Source of the DNA: an uncultured Alteromonadaceae bacterium | Lineage (GTDB): Bacteria; Pseudomonadota; Gammaproteobacteria; Enterobacterales; Alteromonadaceae | Direction of reading: 5' to 3' | DNA: 52,051 nt | NCBI GenBank assembly: GCA_950073835.1 | Contig: CATMRP010000013.1 | Span: 1 to 52,051 of the forward strand | In this document: one piece after another, positions 27,730 to 36,152 of the stretch | Layout: the number at the start of each line of letters is the position of its first letter | Position numbering within the stretch: position 1 is the first letter of the stretch | Position numbers and translations under genes: made by a program | The notes under the pieces: generated by a model | The model's input: the letters and a program-made list of their open reading frames with translations, nothing else | The model's database searches: none | Told to the model about the DNA's origin: nothing

Positions 27730-29547
27730 ATGACAGAATTTGATTCTAACGCTTTTCTTAAATCGTTAACTCATCAGCCCGGCGTGTACCGAATGTACAA
27801 CGCCGCTGATGAAGTTATTTATGTGGGCAAGGCGAAAAACCTGAAAAACCGGGTTTCCAGTTACTTTAAAGCGAATCTGGACAATCCCAAAACCATCGCC
27901 CTGGTGAGTCAGATCGCCCGCATGGATGTAACGGTGGTTAACAGCGAAACCGAAGCGTTTCTGCTCGAAAATAACTTTATCAAAAAATATCGGCCACGTT
28001 ATAACGTACTGTTACGTGACGATAAATCCTACCCTTTTATTTTTCTCTCTGCTCACGAACATCCCAGACTGGATTTTCACCGCGGTCCACAAAAGCGCAA
28101 GGGCGAATACTTCGGGCCTTATCCCAGTGCCTGGGCGGTCAGAGAAAGCCTGCGAACCATGCAGAAACTGTTTCCGGTGCGCCAGTGTGAAGACAGTTAC
28201 TATCGTGCTCGCAGCCGACCGTGTTTGCAGTATCAGATGCAACGTTGCTCAGCCCCTTGTGTAAAAGGTTATGTAAGTGATGAGGAGTATGCGGAACAGG
28301 TGCAACTGGTGCGGCTGTTCCTGAAAGGCAAGAACCAGCAGGTGATCAATTCCTTAGCCGATAAAATGGAAGCCGCCAGTGAGCAGCTTAACTTTGAGGC
28401 GGCGGCCCGGTATCGCGACCAGATTGGCGCGCTGCGTAAAGTGCAGGAGCGTCAGTGGGTGGCGGGTACTCAGGACGAAATGGATATTTTTGGGTTTGCC
28501 TATCGGGGCGGAATGGCCTGTATTCAGGTGATGTTTATCCGCGATAGCCAGTTGCTGGGTAGTAAGGCCTTTTTCCCAAAAATTCCTTCTACCACCACCG
28601 AGACCGAAATCTTCGAAGCATTCCTGCTGCAGTTTTATCTGGCCGGCAATAAGATTATTCCCAAACAAATCGTGCTCCCTCAGGGTCTGTCGGATGAAGC
28701 GGCCATAGCCGATCTACTGAGTCAGGAAGCAAAACATAAAGTGCGGTTTTACCGCGGCGCCAGAGAAGAGAAAAAACAATACCTGCAGCTGGCTCAGGCC
28801 AACGCAAAAAATGCACTGGATGCGCAGTATGGTCAGCAAAAATCGGTTTTTGCCCGCTACATTGATTTAGAGTCAGCGCTTGAGTGGGACGACCCCATCC
28901 AGCGCATGGAATGTTTTGATATCAGCCATACTTCTGGTCAGCAAACCGTGGCATCCTGTGTGGTCTTTAACCGTGAAGGCCCGCTAAAGAGCGATTACCG
29001 CCGCTATAATATTGAAGGGATCACGCCAGGTGATGACTATGCTGCCATGGCTCAGGCGCTCAAACGCCGGTATAAAAACGTGCAGGATGCCGAAAAAATT
29101 CCCGACATTCTGTTTATCGATGGTGGTAAAGGGCAGTTAGGACAGGCCGAAGACTTTTTTGCCGACTGGCCCCACGACAAGAAACCATTACTGATTGGTG
29201 TGGCTAAAGGCACCACCCGTAAGCCTGGATTGGAGACCTTGATTCTGGCTGACACTCACGACACTATTCCGCTCAATGCCGACCGACCGGCCTTGCATTT
29301 GATTCAGCATATTCGTGATGAGTCGCATCGGTTTGCTATCAGCGGCCACCGCAACCGTCGCCAAAAAGTTAAAACAACCAGTTCTCTGGAATCTATACCC
29401 GGAGTCGGGGCCAAGCGCCGTCAGTCATTGCTTAAATACATGGGCGGCCTGCAGGGGCTTAAAAAAGCCAGCCGTAATGAGATTGCCAGCGTGCCGGGGA
29501 TCAGCGACGAACTGGCCGAAACCATTTACGACCATTTGCATAGTTAA
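27730..29547 (+). CDS. uvrC: Excinuclease ABC subunit C
   Basis: A 605-residue UvrC, the dual-incision nuclease of nucleotide excision repair. The N-terminal GIY-YIG domain is seen as P-G-V-Y-R-M-Y and V-I-Y-V-G-K-A-K-N-L-K-N-R. The UVR motif (A-A-A-R-Y-R-D-Q-I) lies near residue 225, the RNase H-like domain carries C-F-D-I-S-H and F-I-D-G-G-K-G-Q-L, and the tail has two helix-hairpin-helix motifs (I-P-G-V-G-A-K-R and V-P-G-I-S). It starts 16 bases after uvrY. Confidence 0.98.
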   Translation: MTEFDSNAFLKSLTHQPGVYRMYNAADEVIYVGKAKNLKNRVSSYFKANLDNPKTIALVSQIARMDVTVVNSETEAFLLENNFIKKYRPRYNVLLRDDKSYPFIFLSAHEHPRLDFHRGPQKRKGEYFGPYPSAWAVRESLRTMQKLFPVRQCEDSYYRARSRPCLQYQMQRCSAPCVKGYVSDEEYAEQVQLVRLFLKGKNQQVINSLADKMEAASEQLNFEAAARYRDQIGALRKVQERQWVAGTQDEMDIFGFAYRGGMACIQVMFIRDSQLLGSKAFFPKIPSTTTETEIFEAFLLQFYLAGNKIIPKQIVLPQGLSDEAAIADLLSQEAKHKVRFYRGAREEKKQYLQLAQANAKNALDAQYGQQKSVFARYIDLESALEWDDPIQRMECFDISHTSGQQTVASCVVFNREGPLKSDYRRYNIEGITPGDDYAAMAQALKRRYKNVQDAEKIPDILFIDGGKGQLGQAEDFFADWPHDKKPLLIGVAKGTTRKPGLETLILADTHDTIPLNADRPALHLIQHIRDESHRFAISGHRNRRQKVKTTSSLESIPGVGAKRRQSLLKYMGGLQGLKKASRNEIASVPGISDELAETIYDHLHS

Positions 29548-29645
29548 TAAGAATGCCCTTATATTAAATTCAATTGGCAGTTTCTTAATGGGTTATATCG
29601 TGTGACAATAGTGGCAATAAAAAGGTAAACCCTTCCGAGTAGTTT

Positions 29646-30215
29646 ATGTGGACGATCCCTAACGTAATTACCTTAATCCGGGTAGTTCTAATCCCAATTT
29701 TTGTATGTGTGTATTTTCTGGACTGGCGCTGGGCAAAAGAAACCGCCGCGTTTATTTTTTGGTTTGCGGCAATTACCGATTGGTTTGACGGCTATCTGGC
29801 CCGCAAGTTACAGCAATCAACACCCTTTGGTGCATTTTTAGATCCGGTGGCCGACAAGCTCATTGTGGCTGCCGCATTATTAATGATTACCCATTCTTAC
29901 GATTCGGTGTGGATCACCGTGCCAGCTATTTTACTGTTAGTGCGGGAAATTTACGTTTCAGCGCTACGGGAGTGGATGGGTTCCCAGGGCGTGCGCGATA
30001 CGGTACAGGTATCCTTTATCGGTAAAGCCAAGACCACCGCGCAAATGCTAGCCTTAATTGGTTTATTGTCGGGTCTGGAAGAATTTATGGGCTTCCCGAT
30101 TTACTGGGTAACCCTGGGTTATATTTTACTGTATATCGCTACCTGGCTGTCGGTGTGGTCAATGATCAGCTACACAAAAGCAGCATGGCCGCATCTGTCG
30201 GGCCTGAAAAATTAG
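29646..30215 (+). CDS. pgsA: CDP-diacylglycerol-glycerol-3-phosphate 3-phosphatidyltransferase
   Basis: A 189-residue inner-membrane enzyme making phosphatidylglycerol phosphate. The CDP-alcohol phosphotransferase signature D-x2-D-G-x2-A-R-x8-G-x3-D-x3-D is complete, from D-W-F-D-G-Y-L-A-R to F-L-D-P-V-A-D, near residues 46-70. About five transmembrane helices. The order uvrY-uvrC-pgsA-tRNA Gly-Cys-Leu matches E. coli. Confidence 0.97.
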   Translation: MWTIPNVITLIRVVLIPIFVCVYFLDWRWAKETAAFIFWFAAITDWFDGYLARKLQQSTPFGAFLDPVADKLIVAAALLMITHSYDSVWITVPAILLLVREIYVSALREWMGSQGVRDTVQVSFIGKAKTTAQMLALIGLLSGLEEFMGFPIYWVTLGYILLYIATWLSVWSMISYTKAAWPHLSGLKN

Positions 30216-30295
30216 TAATTTTTGAGCTAAATGACGGATTTATGACCAAACGATTCGTTTTTGGCGAAAATAGCGGCGAATGAGTTTTTTAGTAG

Positions 30296-30323
30296 TTGAC
30301 ACATTCGCTTGGGCAAGTAAAAT
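30296..30323 (+). promoter_or_regulatory. Strong sigma-70 promoter of the tRNA Gly-Cys-Leu operon
   Basis: Consensus TTGACA at 30296-30301 and TAAAAT at 30318-30323 are 16 bases apart. The GC-rich discriminator GCCTCCC follows, typical of stringently controlled stable-RNA promoters. It lies 114 bases before the first tRNA. Confidence 0.85.
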
Positions 30324-30436
30324 GCCTCCCACATTCGAAGCAGGACATACTGACCAGAACGGAACACAGTAACTCAACAGAGTTTTTACCATTAGGTAAG
30401 TGAGCCATTCAGGAAGTAATCCAGCAGGAAAACAAA

Positions 30437-30512
30437 GCGGGAATAGCTCAGTTGGTAGAGCACAACCTTGCCAAGGTTGGGGTCGCGAGTTCGAATCTCG
30501 TTTCCCGCTCCA
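30437..30512 (+). tRNA. tRNA-Gly (anticodon GCC)
   Basis: A 76-nt tRNA with acceptor stem GCGGGAA/TTCCCGC, discriminator T and encoded CCA. The anticodon loop TTGCCAA gives GCC. First tRNA of the operon. Confidence 0.97.
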
Positions 30513-30566
30513 ATTTCTCGAATTTTGCGTTTGCAGTAGACGGCCTCTCGTCACAACGCAATCAAA

Positions 30567-30640
30567 GGCGGAATGGCAGAATGGCTATGCAGCGGATTGC
30601 AAATCCGTGGATCTCGGTTCGACTCCGGGTTCCGCCTCCA
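30567..30640 (+). tRNA. tRNA-Cys (anticodon GCA)
   Basis: A 74-nt tRNA with acceptor stem GGCGGAA/TTCCGCC and encoded CCA; the anticodon loop TTGCAAA gives GCA. Second tRNA of the operon. Confidence 0.97.
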
Positions 30641-30686
30641 TTTTTTCAGGGCAACCAGCCCGCACCAGCACAGCAGTGCAACCCAA

Positions 30687-30773
30687 GCCCGGGTGGTGAA
30701 ATTGGTAGACACAAGGGATTTAAAATCCCTCGCTGGTAACAGCGTGCCGGTTCAAGTCCGGCCCCGGGCACCA
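30687..30773 (+). tRNA. tRNA-Leu (anticodon UAA), integration target
   Basis: An 87-nt class II tRNA with acceptor stem GCCCGGG/CCCGGGC, discriminator A and encoded CCA; the anticodon loop TTTAAAA gives TAA. The 3' part forms attL of the genomic island that starts directly after it. The tRNA remains intact. Confidence 0.97.
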
Positions 30774-30778
30774 TTTCT
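30751..30778 (+). other. attL of the tRNA-Leu genomic island
   Basis: The last 23 bases of tRNA-Leu plus five following bases (TTCAAGTCCGG..CACCATTTCT) recur at 48158-48184 with a single missing G. The P4-type integrase lies just inside. This defines the left border of an island of about 17.4 kb. Confidence 0.88.
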
Positions 30779-30850
30779 TAATCTTACATCGTCTTTTACA
30801 GTCTATTTAACCCAGCAAAAATAAGTCTTTCAGGGTGTTTGTTGTCTTCG

Positions 30851-30934
30851 GTTGTCTTATTTTGTCTATTGAAATCTACGCATAAGTGGTGCTACTGTTG
30901 GTGCTATCTGGGTTCAATTCTACTTGGTAGCACC
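30851..30934. repeat. Integrase arm-type direct repeats near attL
   Basis: GGTGCTAC at 30888-30895 and GGTGCTAT at 30900-30907 are spaced by 12 bases, and an inverted copy GTAGCACC lies at 30927-30934, immediately before the integrase ATG. Upstream, TTGTCT recurs at about ten-base intervals around 30842-30868. The GGTGCTAC pair recurs with the same 12-base spacing near attR. This is what integrase arm sites or excisionase sites look like; the assignment is inference. Confidence 0.65.
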
Positions 30935-30936
30935 AA

Positions 30937-32151
30937 ATGCCACTCACAGACCGCGCTATAAAAGCCATTAAACCTGCTGATAAAGATCAGTGGGTATCCG
31001 ACAAAGATGGATTACGGTTATTGGTGAAATCCAATGGTAACAAATTCTGGCGTTTAAAATACCGGTTTGCGGGTAAGCAAAAAACGTTAGCGCTGGGCTC
31101 CTATCCTGAGACCCCACTTTCTAAAGCTCGTGAGTTGACGATGCAAGCCAGGTTAACGGTTAAATCCGGTGTCGATCCTGCTGCAGAAAAACGTGAAAAG
31201 GTGAGGGAAGAGCAACGCTTAAACGAAGATTTGTTCATGAACATTGCTAGGGAGTGGTGGGAACAACAAAGCGGAGGATGGACAGAGAATCACGCGAGAC
31301 GCGTTTGGCTTCGCTTAAAAGACAATTCGTTTGCCTCATTAGGTAAGCGCCCCATATCCACCATACGGCCGCGAGATGTCATCGAAACGGTAAGGGAAAT
31401 AGAAAAGCGCGGGGCGTTAGACGTTGCACAGCGTGTACTCCAAGATATCGGACGCGTATGCCGTTACGCGGTGCAAACTGAGCGGATTAACTTTAATCCA
31501 GCGAGTGAATTAAGTGATGTGCTGAAGTCTCGAAAGGTTGAGCACCGGGCTTCACTACCAAGAGAGCAGTTACCTGCGTTTGTTAGAGCTTTGTCCACTT
31601 ATGAAGAAAAGGGCAGACTGCTAACCAAGTATGCTATTCAGTTGCTGGTGCTAACCTTTGTTCGCCCTGGCGAGCTTCGTGGTGCAAGGTGGGAAGAGTT
31701 TAATTTTGAAGAAAATATTTGGCGTATTCCCGCCGAACGTATGAAAATGAGGAGCGAACATATAGTTCCACTCTCCAAACAAGCACTACAAATCATTGAG
31801 TTGATAAAGCCTATTACTCAACAATATCAGCTTCTATTTCCGTCTGAACGTGATAGAAATGATCCAATGTCCGATAATACAATGCGCAGAGCGATATTTA
31901 AGTTGGGTTATGACGGGACAAAGCTTGGTAAAGCGAAAGCTAACCCACATGGGTTTAGAGCAACTGCATCGTCAATTCTTAACGAGCAAGGGTTCAACCC
32001 AGATGCGATTGAACGACAGCTTTCCCATATGGAAAGAAACGGTGTTAGGGCTGCGTACACTCATCATGCAAGGTATTTGGATGAGCGTAAGGAAATGATG
32101 CAGTGGTGGGCAGATTACATTTATAATAGAAAGTCGAGCAGTAAGTGGTAA
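30937..32151 (+). CDS. P4-type tyrosine integrase
   Basis: A 404-residue integrase with the N-terminal DUF4102 arm-binding domain (I-K-A-I-K-P-A-D near residue 9, then D-K-D-G-L-R-L-L-V), a core-binding domain and the catalytic domain. The catalytic set is complete: R243 (V-R-P-G-E-L-R), H338-x-x-R341 (P-H-G-F-R-A-T-A), H364 (L-S-H-M-E) and Y374 (A-A-Y-T-H-H). It sits 163 bases from the tRNA-Leu 3' end and should have inserted this island. There is no good Shine-Dalgarno, and a candidate arm site touches the start codon, suggesting self-regulation. Confidence 0.95.
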   Translation: MPLTDRAIKAIKPADKDQWVSDKDGLRLLVKSNGNKFWRLKYRFAGKQKTLALGSYPETPLSKARELTMQARLTVKSGVDPAAEKREKVREEQRLNEDLFMNIAREWWEQQSGGWTENHARRVWLRLKDNSFASLGKRPISTIRPRDVIETVREIEKRGALDVAQRVLQDIGRVCRYAVQTERINFNPASELSDVLKSRKVEHRASLPREQLPAFVRALSTYEEKGRLLTKYAIQLLVLTFVRPGELRGARWEEFNFEENIWRIPAERMKMRSEHIVPLSKQALQIIELIKPITQQYQLLFPSERDRNDPMSDNTMRRAIFKLGYDGTKLGKAKANPHGFRATASSILNEQGFNPDAIERQLSHMERNGVRAAYTHHARYLDERKEMMQWWADYIYNRKSSSKW

Positions 32152-32329
32152 AACCAACAATAACAGTTTCTTTTTTAAAATTTAAAGTTCAACAGTATTA
32201 GGCGTGGAGCCTAAAAAGTAATGCATAGTTAGGATCATAAGAAACGACATACTAATTATCTGTTTCACTTTACTTAGCAGTTACATCCGATATTCAGGAT
32301 AGAAATAATTAAAATTAATGGAGTTATAG
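32152..32329 (+). promoter_or_regulatory. Promoter region of the defence operon
   Basis: 178 AT-rich bases between integrase and DUF499-like gene. No gene is seen. A GGAG ribosome site precedes the ATG at 32330; no -35/-10 pair can be chosen safely. Confidence 0.4.
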
Positions 32330-35300
32330 ATGCAGTCAATTTTCAATACATGTGAGCCACGTCAGGACATAATTCAAGGGTCTTTCAACCCAGAAATTTT
32401 CACTGCTTCCATTAGCCAGGTCGCCTCCGCATACTCAGGCAAAGGCAGCGCGATTGATTCAATCTATACAGATGCTGAAGCGTTCTTCAGAGAAGCAACT
32501 TTCCCGACCGAAGGCTTACGCCGCGTCGTTCGGGATGTAATGGGTCGCCTTAATGGTGATAACAGCAAGCCAGCTATTCACCGATTAGAAACAGCATTCG
32601 GTGGCGGTAAAACTCACACCTTGATCGCACTAACTCACCTCAGCCATCGCGGAAGTGACATTGCCTCGGCCGCTGCAGATGTAGTTGAAGCTGAAGTTCT
32701 ACAGCCTGCTGGCAGCATTGATGTTGTTGCCGTTGCCTGTGATGAAATGCCGGTAATCGCACCCAGCGGTGAAAAAGTATTGGCCTATACCCTCTGGGGA
32801 GAAATGGCGCTTAAGCTTGGCGGCGAAAGCTTCTACAACGACAACATTAAAGAAGTGACTTCAGCGGCATTCCCAGGCCAATACTTTTTGGAGCGCATGT
32901 TCGAAGGCCGCAAGGTGCTGATCATGCTCGACGAGCTCGCACAATATGCAACTCGTTATGAAGCTGCTCACGTAGGCGGTGGTGAACAAATTAGTGCATT
33001 TTTAATGGCACTTCTAGGCTACGCACGTACTCACAGCGGCGTAAGTGTTGTGCTTACTCTTGCCAGCCAAAGTGATGCATTCCAAGGTCAAACCGGCATG
33101 CTGCAAGGTGTTCTATCTTCAACACTAGGCCGCGATGTTGATGAAGAAGAAGCTGCCGCACTGGCGCAACGAGCAAGTCAAAGCATCATGAGTGTTGTAA
33201 AGCGTGATGCAACCACCACGGTACCTGTACGACCCACGGAAATTTCTCGCGTATTGGCGCGTCGCTTGTTCACCAAGATTAATGACGCTGATGCCTCTAC
33301 AACTGCCGCAGCCTACATGGAAATGTACAAGCGCAGTGGCTCGCAATTACCAGACACAGCTACCCGCGACGATTACAGCAAATCGATTGTTGCGAACTAT
33401 CCATTCCACCCAAGCTTTATCGCCTACCTCACTAACAAGCTTGCCTCTGCTGAAAGCTTCCAAGGCACGCGAGGAGTCTTGCGCGTGTTGGCCATGGCCA
33501 TTCGCACTATCTGGCAAAAGCGCATGGAAATTCCTTTGGTACATACCAGCCATCTAAACATGGCAAATCCAGACTTAGCAGATGAGCTTATCGGTCGTAC
33601 CGGCGCGAATGACCTATTAACAGTTCTCAATGCCGATGTGGGTGGCGCAGACTCAAGTAATCTGGAGATGGGCGTATCGGTTGCGCAAAACCTTGATCGC
33701 AACAACCCTCATCCGCAAGGTTTACCGCTTTACGAGTGGACTTGGAAAACCGTATTCCTGCACAGCCTTATCGGCCGTGGCGAAGGTCTATCTTCCAATG
33801 TCTTCGGCATTACATTTGCTGATGCATTACTTGAAGTAGCGATGCCTAATATCCCGCCTTCGCAGGTTGAAGCGGCATTAAAAGCCATTTCAAACGAAGC
33901 CTATTACCTACGCACAAAAGACGGTCGCTTCTACGCACATACTGATCCTACCGAAGCGCGTATCGTTTCTACAATTAAACAAGGCCTACAGCCCGATGAC
34001 GTTGAAGAGCAGCTCACGGTTGTAGCACGCAAAGTAGTCAGTCACAACAGCCCAACCTTCCAAGTGGCTCAAGATGTTTCTGCACCCGAGCACGTACCAG
34101 ATAAAACGGGTCGCCCTGTGTTAGCCATCGTTCGCCTGGATGCAAACAAAGTCGATCCAACGGATATGACCACAACAGCAGGTAACGGTCAGCCTCGCTT
34201 AGAGCAAAACAACGTATTCATGCTGGTTCCAGAAACCGTTCAAGTCTCTGGCGACACCTGGAGCGAAGATCGAGTCAAAAGATCCCAGTACCGCAAAGAC
34301 CGTTTAAATGATGTCGCACGCACCGTTATCGCCATGCGTCGCTTACAGAGCAAACCAGAAGATTACGGCATGTCGGCGGCCAAGCTGCAAGACAGTGGTT
34401 TCACCGCCAAGCTTAAAGAGCGAGAAATGGCGCTACAAACCTCGGTTGCACAGGCTTACGACACCATTTTATTCCCAGGCGCTTCGGGTCAGGTTACCCA
34501 GAAAAGCATCAAACAAGCTGGCGGAGAAGGCGGCTTATCGGTGGATGAAGAGATTCGTCGAGTCTTAACAGAAGAAGGTGAATTGATCACCGCTGAAGCA
34601 GCCGCAACACAGTCCATGCTGCTACAACTCGGCCAACTCATCTTTGGCAGCATTAGCCAAACCCCATCGTTGGAACAAATCAGCAACCAGTTTAATCAAA
34701 ACCGTCGCTGGCCAATTTTGGACAATCAGCGCGTACCGGAACAAATCATTCGTAGCGGTGTAGAGAAAGGCCAATGGTGCCTGTATCGCATGGAATCAAG
34801 CGAATCCACCAAACCTGAGCACTTCCACAGCCGTGAAACCGGTGGAATCCCACTAGACGTTAACTTGTCCGAGAAAGGCTGGAAGTTGGTATCTGAGCAA
34901 GGTGCCAAACAGCGTGGCTGGAACCCTGAAGCCGAACCGGCGGTAGAGCAAGTGACTCAGTGGGTTGAACAAGTGATGACTGAAGAGCCTTGCACCAAGG
35001 TAAAAGAAGTCATCGAAAAGGTTCGAGAAAAGCATGGCTGCGTGCAAAACAGCACCGTCTTGCAAGCGGTAGACAACATCGTGCAAACCGGTCGCGTTTA
35101 CACCTATGAAGTACGTGAGCCAAGCGATGAAGACAACCCGAACCTAATCTATGGCTCTCCTGCCATGTTCCATCAAACGCAGGAAGACGACATGCTCGTT
35201 ACGCCTGCAACGGCAGCAGAGAAAGGCTGGGTACAACCGGAAGATACCCGCTACACAAAACAAGGCCATGGACTTGCTATAGCGCTGCATAAGCAGCTAA

Positions 35301-35563
35301 CTAAGATCAGCTCCTTATACAGCCGAGGAGCAACAACCGAGCCCGATACTTTGCGCCTGGCTTATTTACATCTACCAGGCGGTGGCAAGTTAAATCTTGA
35401 TCTAATCAACGCCACCAGCAAAGACATGAAGGCATTAAGCGAATTGTTTGAAGTACTCGCCGATTTAACAACAGTGGGCGACGACAGTCAGGCAATGATA
35501 GACATTCAAAATGCACCAGAGGACTGTGCATTTTTAGATTTGGTAAAACAAGCTGATGACTAA
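32330..35563 (+). CDS. DUF499-like P-loop ATPase of a defence operon
   Basis: A 1077-residue protein with Walker A F-G-G-G-K94-T-H-T-L and Walker B V-L-I-M-L-D201-E-L-A-Q-Y, an arrangement typical of the large DUF499 ATPases. The rest shows no other motif I recognise; the C-terminal third (from about residue 780) is rich in short acidic helices. DUF499 proteins are known from defence islands alongside DUF1156 methyltransferases; the present context agrees. It is the first gene of four, and its stop overlaps the start of the next gene (ATGACTAA). Probable role: energy-driven DNA scanning or remodelling, by inference. Confidence 0.85.
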   Translation: MQSIFNTCEPRQDIIQGSFNPEIFTASISQVASAYSGKGSAIDSIYTDAEAFFREATFPTEGLRRVVRDVMGRLNGDNSKPAIHRLETAFGGGKTHTLIALTHLSHRGSDIASAAADVVEAEVLQPAGSIDVVAVACDEMPVIAPSGEKVLAYTLWGEMALKLGGESFYNDNIKEVTSAAFPGQYFLERMFEGRKVLIMLDELAQYATRYEAAHVGGGEQISAFLMALLGYARTHSGVSVVLTLASQSDAFQGQTGMLQGVLSSTLGRDVDEEEAAALAQRASQSIMSVVKRDATTTVPVRPTEISRVLARRLFTKINDADASTTAAAYMEMYKRSGSQLPDTATRDDYSKSIVANYPFHPSFIAYLTNKLASAESFQGTRGVLRVLAMAIRTIWQKRMEIPLVHTSHLNMANPDLADELIGRTGANDLLTVLNADVGGADSSNLEMGVSVAQNLDRNNPHPQGLPLYEWTWKTVFLHSLIGRGEGLSSNVFGITFADALLEVAMPNIPPSQVEAALKAISNEAYYLRTKDGRFYAHTDPTEARIVSTIKQGLQPDDVEEQLTVVARKVVSHNSPTFQVAQDVSAPEHVPDKTGRPVLAIVRLDANKVDPTDMTTTAGNGQPRLEQNNVFMLVPETVQVSGDTWSEDRVKRSQYRKDRLNDVARTVIAMRRLQSKPEDYGMSAAKLQDSGFTAKLKEREMALQTSVAQAYDTILFPGASGQVTQKSIKQAGGEGGLSVDEEIRRVLTEEGELITAEAAATQSMLLQLGQLIFGSISQTPSLEQISNQFNQNRRWPILDNQRVPEQIIRSGVEKGQWCLYRMESSESTKPEHFHSRETGGIPLDVNLSEKGWKLVSEQGAKQRGWNPEAEPAVEQVTQWVEQVMTEEPCTKVKEVIEKVREKHGCVQNSTVLQAVDNIVQTGRVYTYEVREPSDEDNPNLIYGSPAMFHQTQEDDMLVTPATAAEKGWVQPEDTRYTKQGHGLAIALHKQLTKISSLYSRGATTEPDTLRLAYLHLPGGGKLNLDLINATSKDMKALSELFEVLADLTTVGDDSQAMIDIQNAPEDCAFLDLVKQADD

Positions 35564-36143
35564 AAAGAAACTGACGTTACAAGAGCTCTTCGACAAGACC
35601 TTAAAGAATCGCTGGCGCACAGCACCTTTTGTCTTGCGCTTTACTGAGCTCGCTGATCACACCGGTACGGTTTTGGTGATCAAGGAACGCGTTGAAAAAG
35701 AAACCTCCGAGAGCGGTAAAAAGCTCGGAAGCCTGCGTGATCGCGGCACATTATATGGCGAAAATTTAAAAATACTTTCGCCACGCCTCAAACCTATTTT
35801 GGAGCAAGTGGTTGATGATGGTGGCGTGCCTTTAGACCTGCAACGTTTTATAAGCCAAGAAGGTTTCAAGCTGCGAGATAACCTGCCTTTAGATGATGAA
35901 GCCGGGGCAAAAATCGCCTTAATAGTGAAATTGCAGTCTCGACTTCACAACCCTGAGCGTCTTGAACTACTTGCCCGACGAGTACAACGATTTAGTCGCG
36001 AGGAGGCTGCCTATTGGCTAGGCCGCACCACTCATTACGGTGCCGATGCCAACCGCTGGGCAGTCTCGGGGCTACGCACCATGCTATGCGGCACAACGAA
36101 CAATGATGCTGGCATTACTCGTCAGCTGAACAAATTAAGGTAA
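35556..36143 (+). CDS. Small conserved-looking protein of the defence operon, unknown
   Basis: A 195-residue protein I do not recognise with certainty. It is basic at the N-terminus, has a beta-rich first half (F-V-L-R-F-T-E-L, T-V-L-V-I-K-E-R-V) and a helical C-terminal region with R-R-V-Q-R-F-S-R-E-E-A-A-Y-W-L-G-R and A-N-R-W-A-V-S-G-L-R-T-M-L-C-G. The position between DUF499 and DUF1156 genes is where similar operons carry a small protein (for example DUF3780 type), but I cannot confirm that family. It overlaps the ATPase gene by eight bases and is nine bases before the methyltransferase, so it should be a subunit of the same complex. Confidence 0.75.
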   Translation: MTKKKLTLQELFDKTLKNRWRTAPFVLRFTELADHTGTVLVIKERVEKETSESGKKLGSLRDRGTLYGENLKILSPRLKPILEQVVDDGGVPLDLQRFISQEGFKLRDNLPLDDEAGAKIALIVKLQSRLHNPERLELLARRVQRFSREEAAYWLGRTTHYGADANRWAVSGLRTMLCGTTNNDAGITRQLNKLR

Positions 36144-36152
36144 TCAAACATT

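Noticed and set aside
30240..30824. Several open frames across the tRNA Gly-Cys-Leu genes
   Set aside because: They run through three perfect tRNA genes, so they are chance frames.
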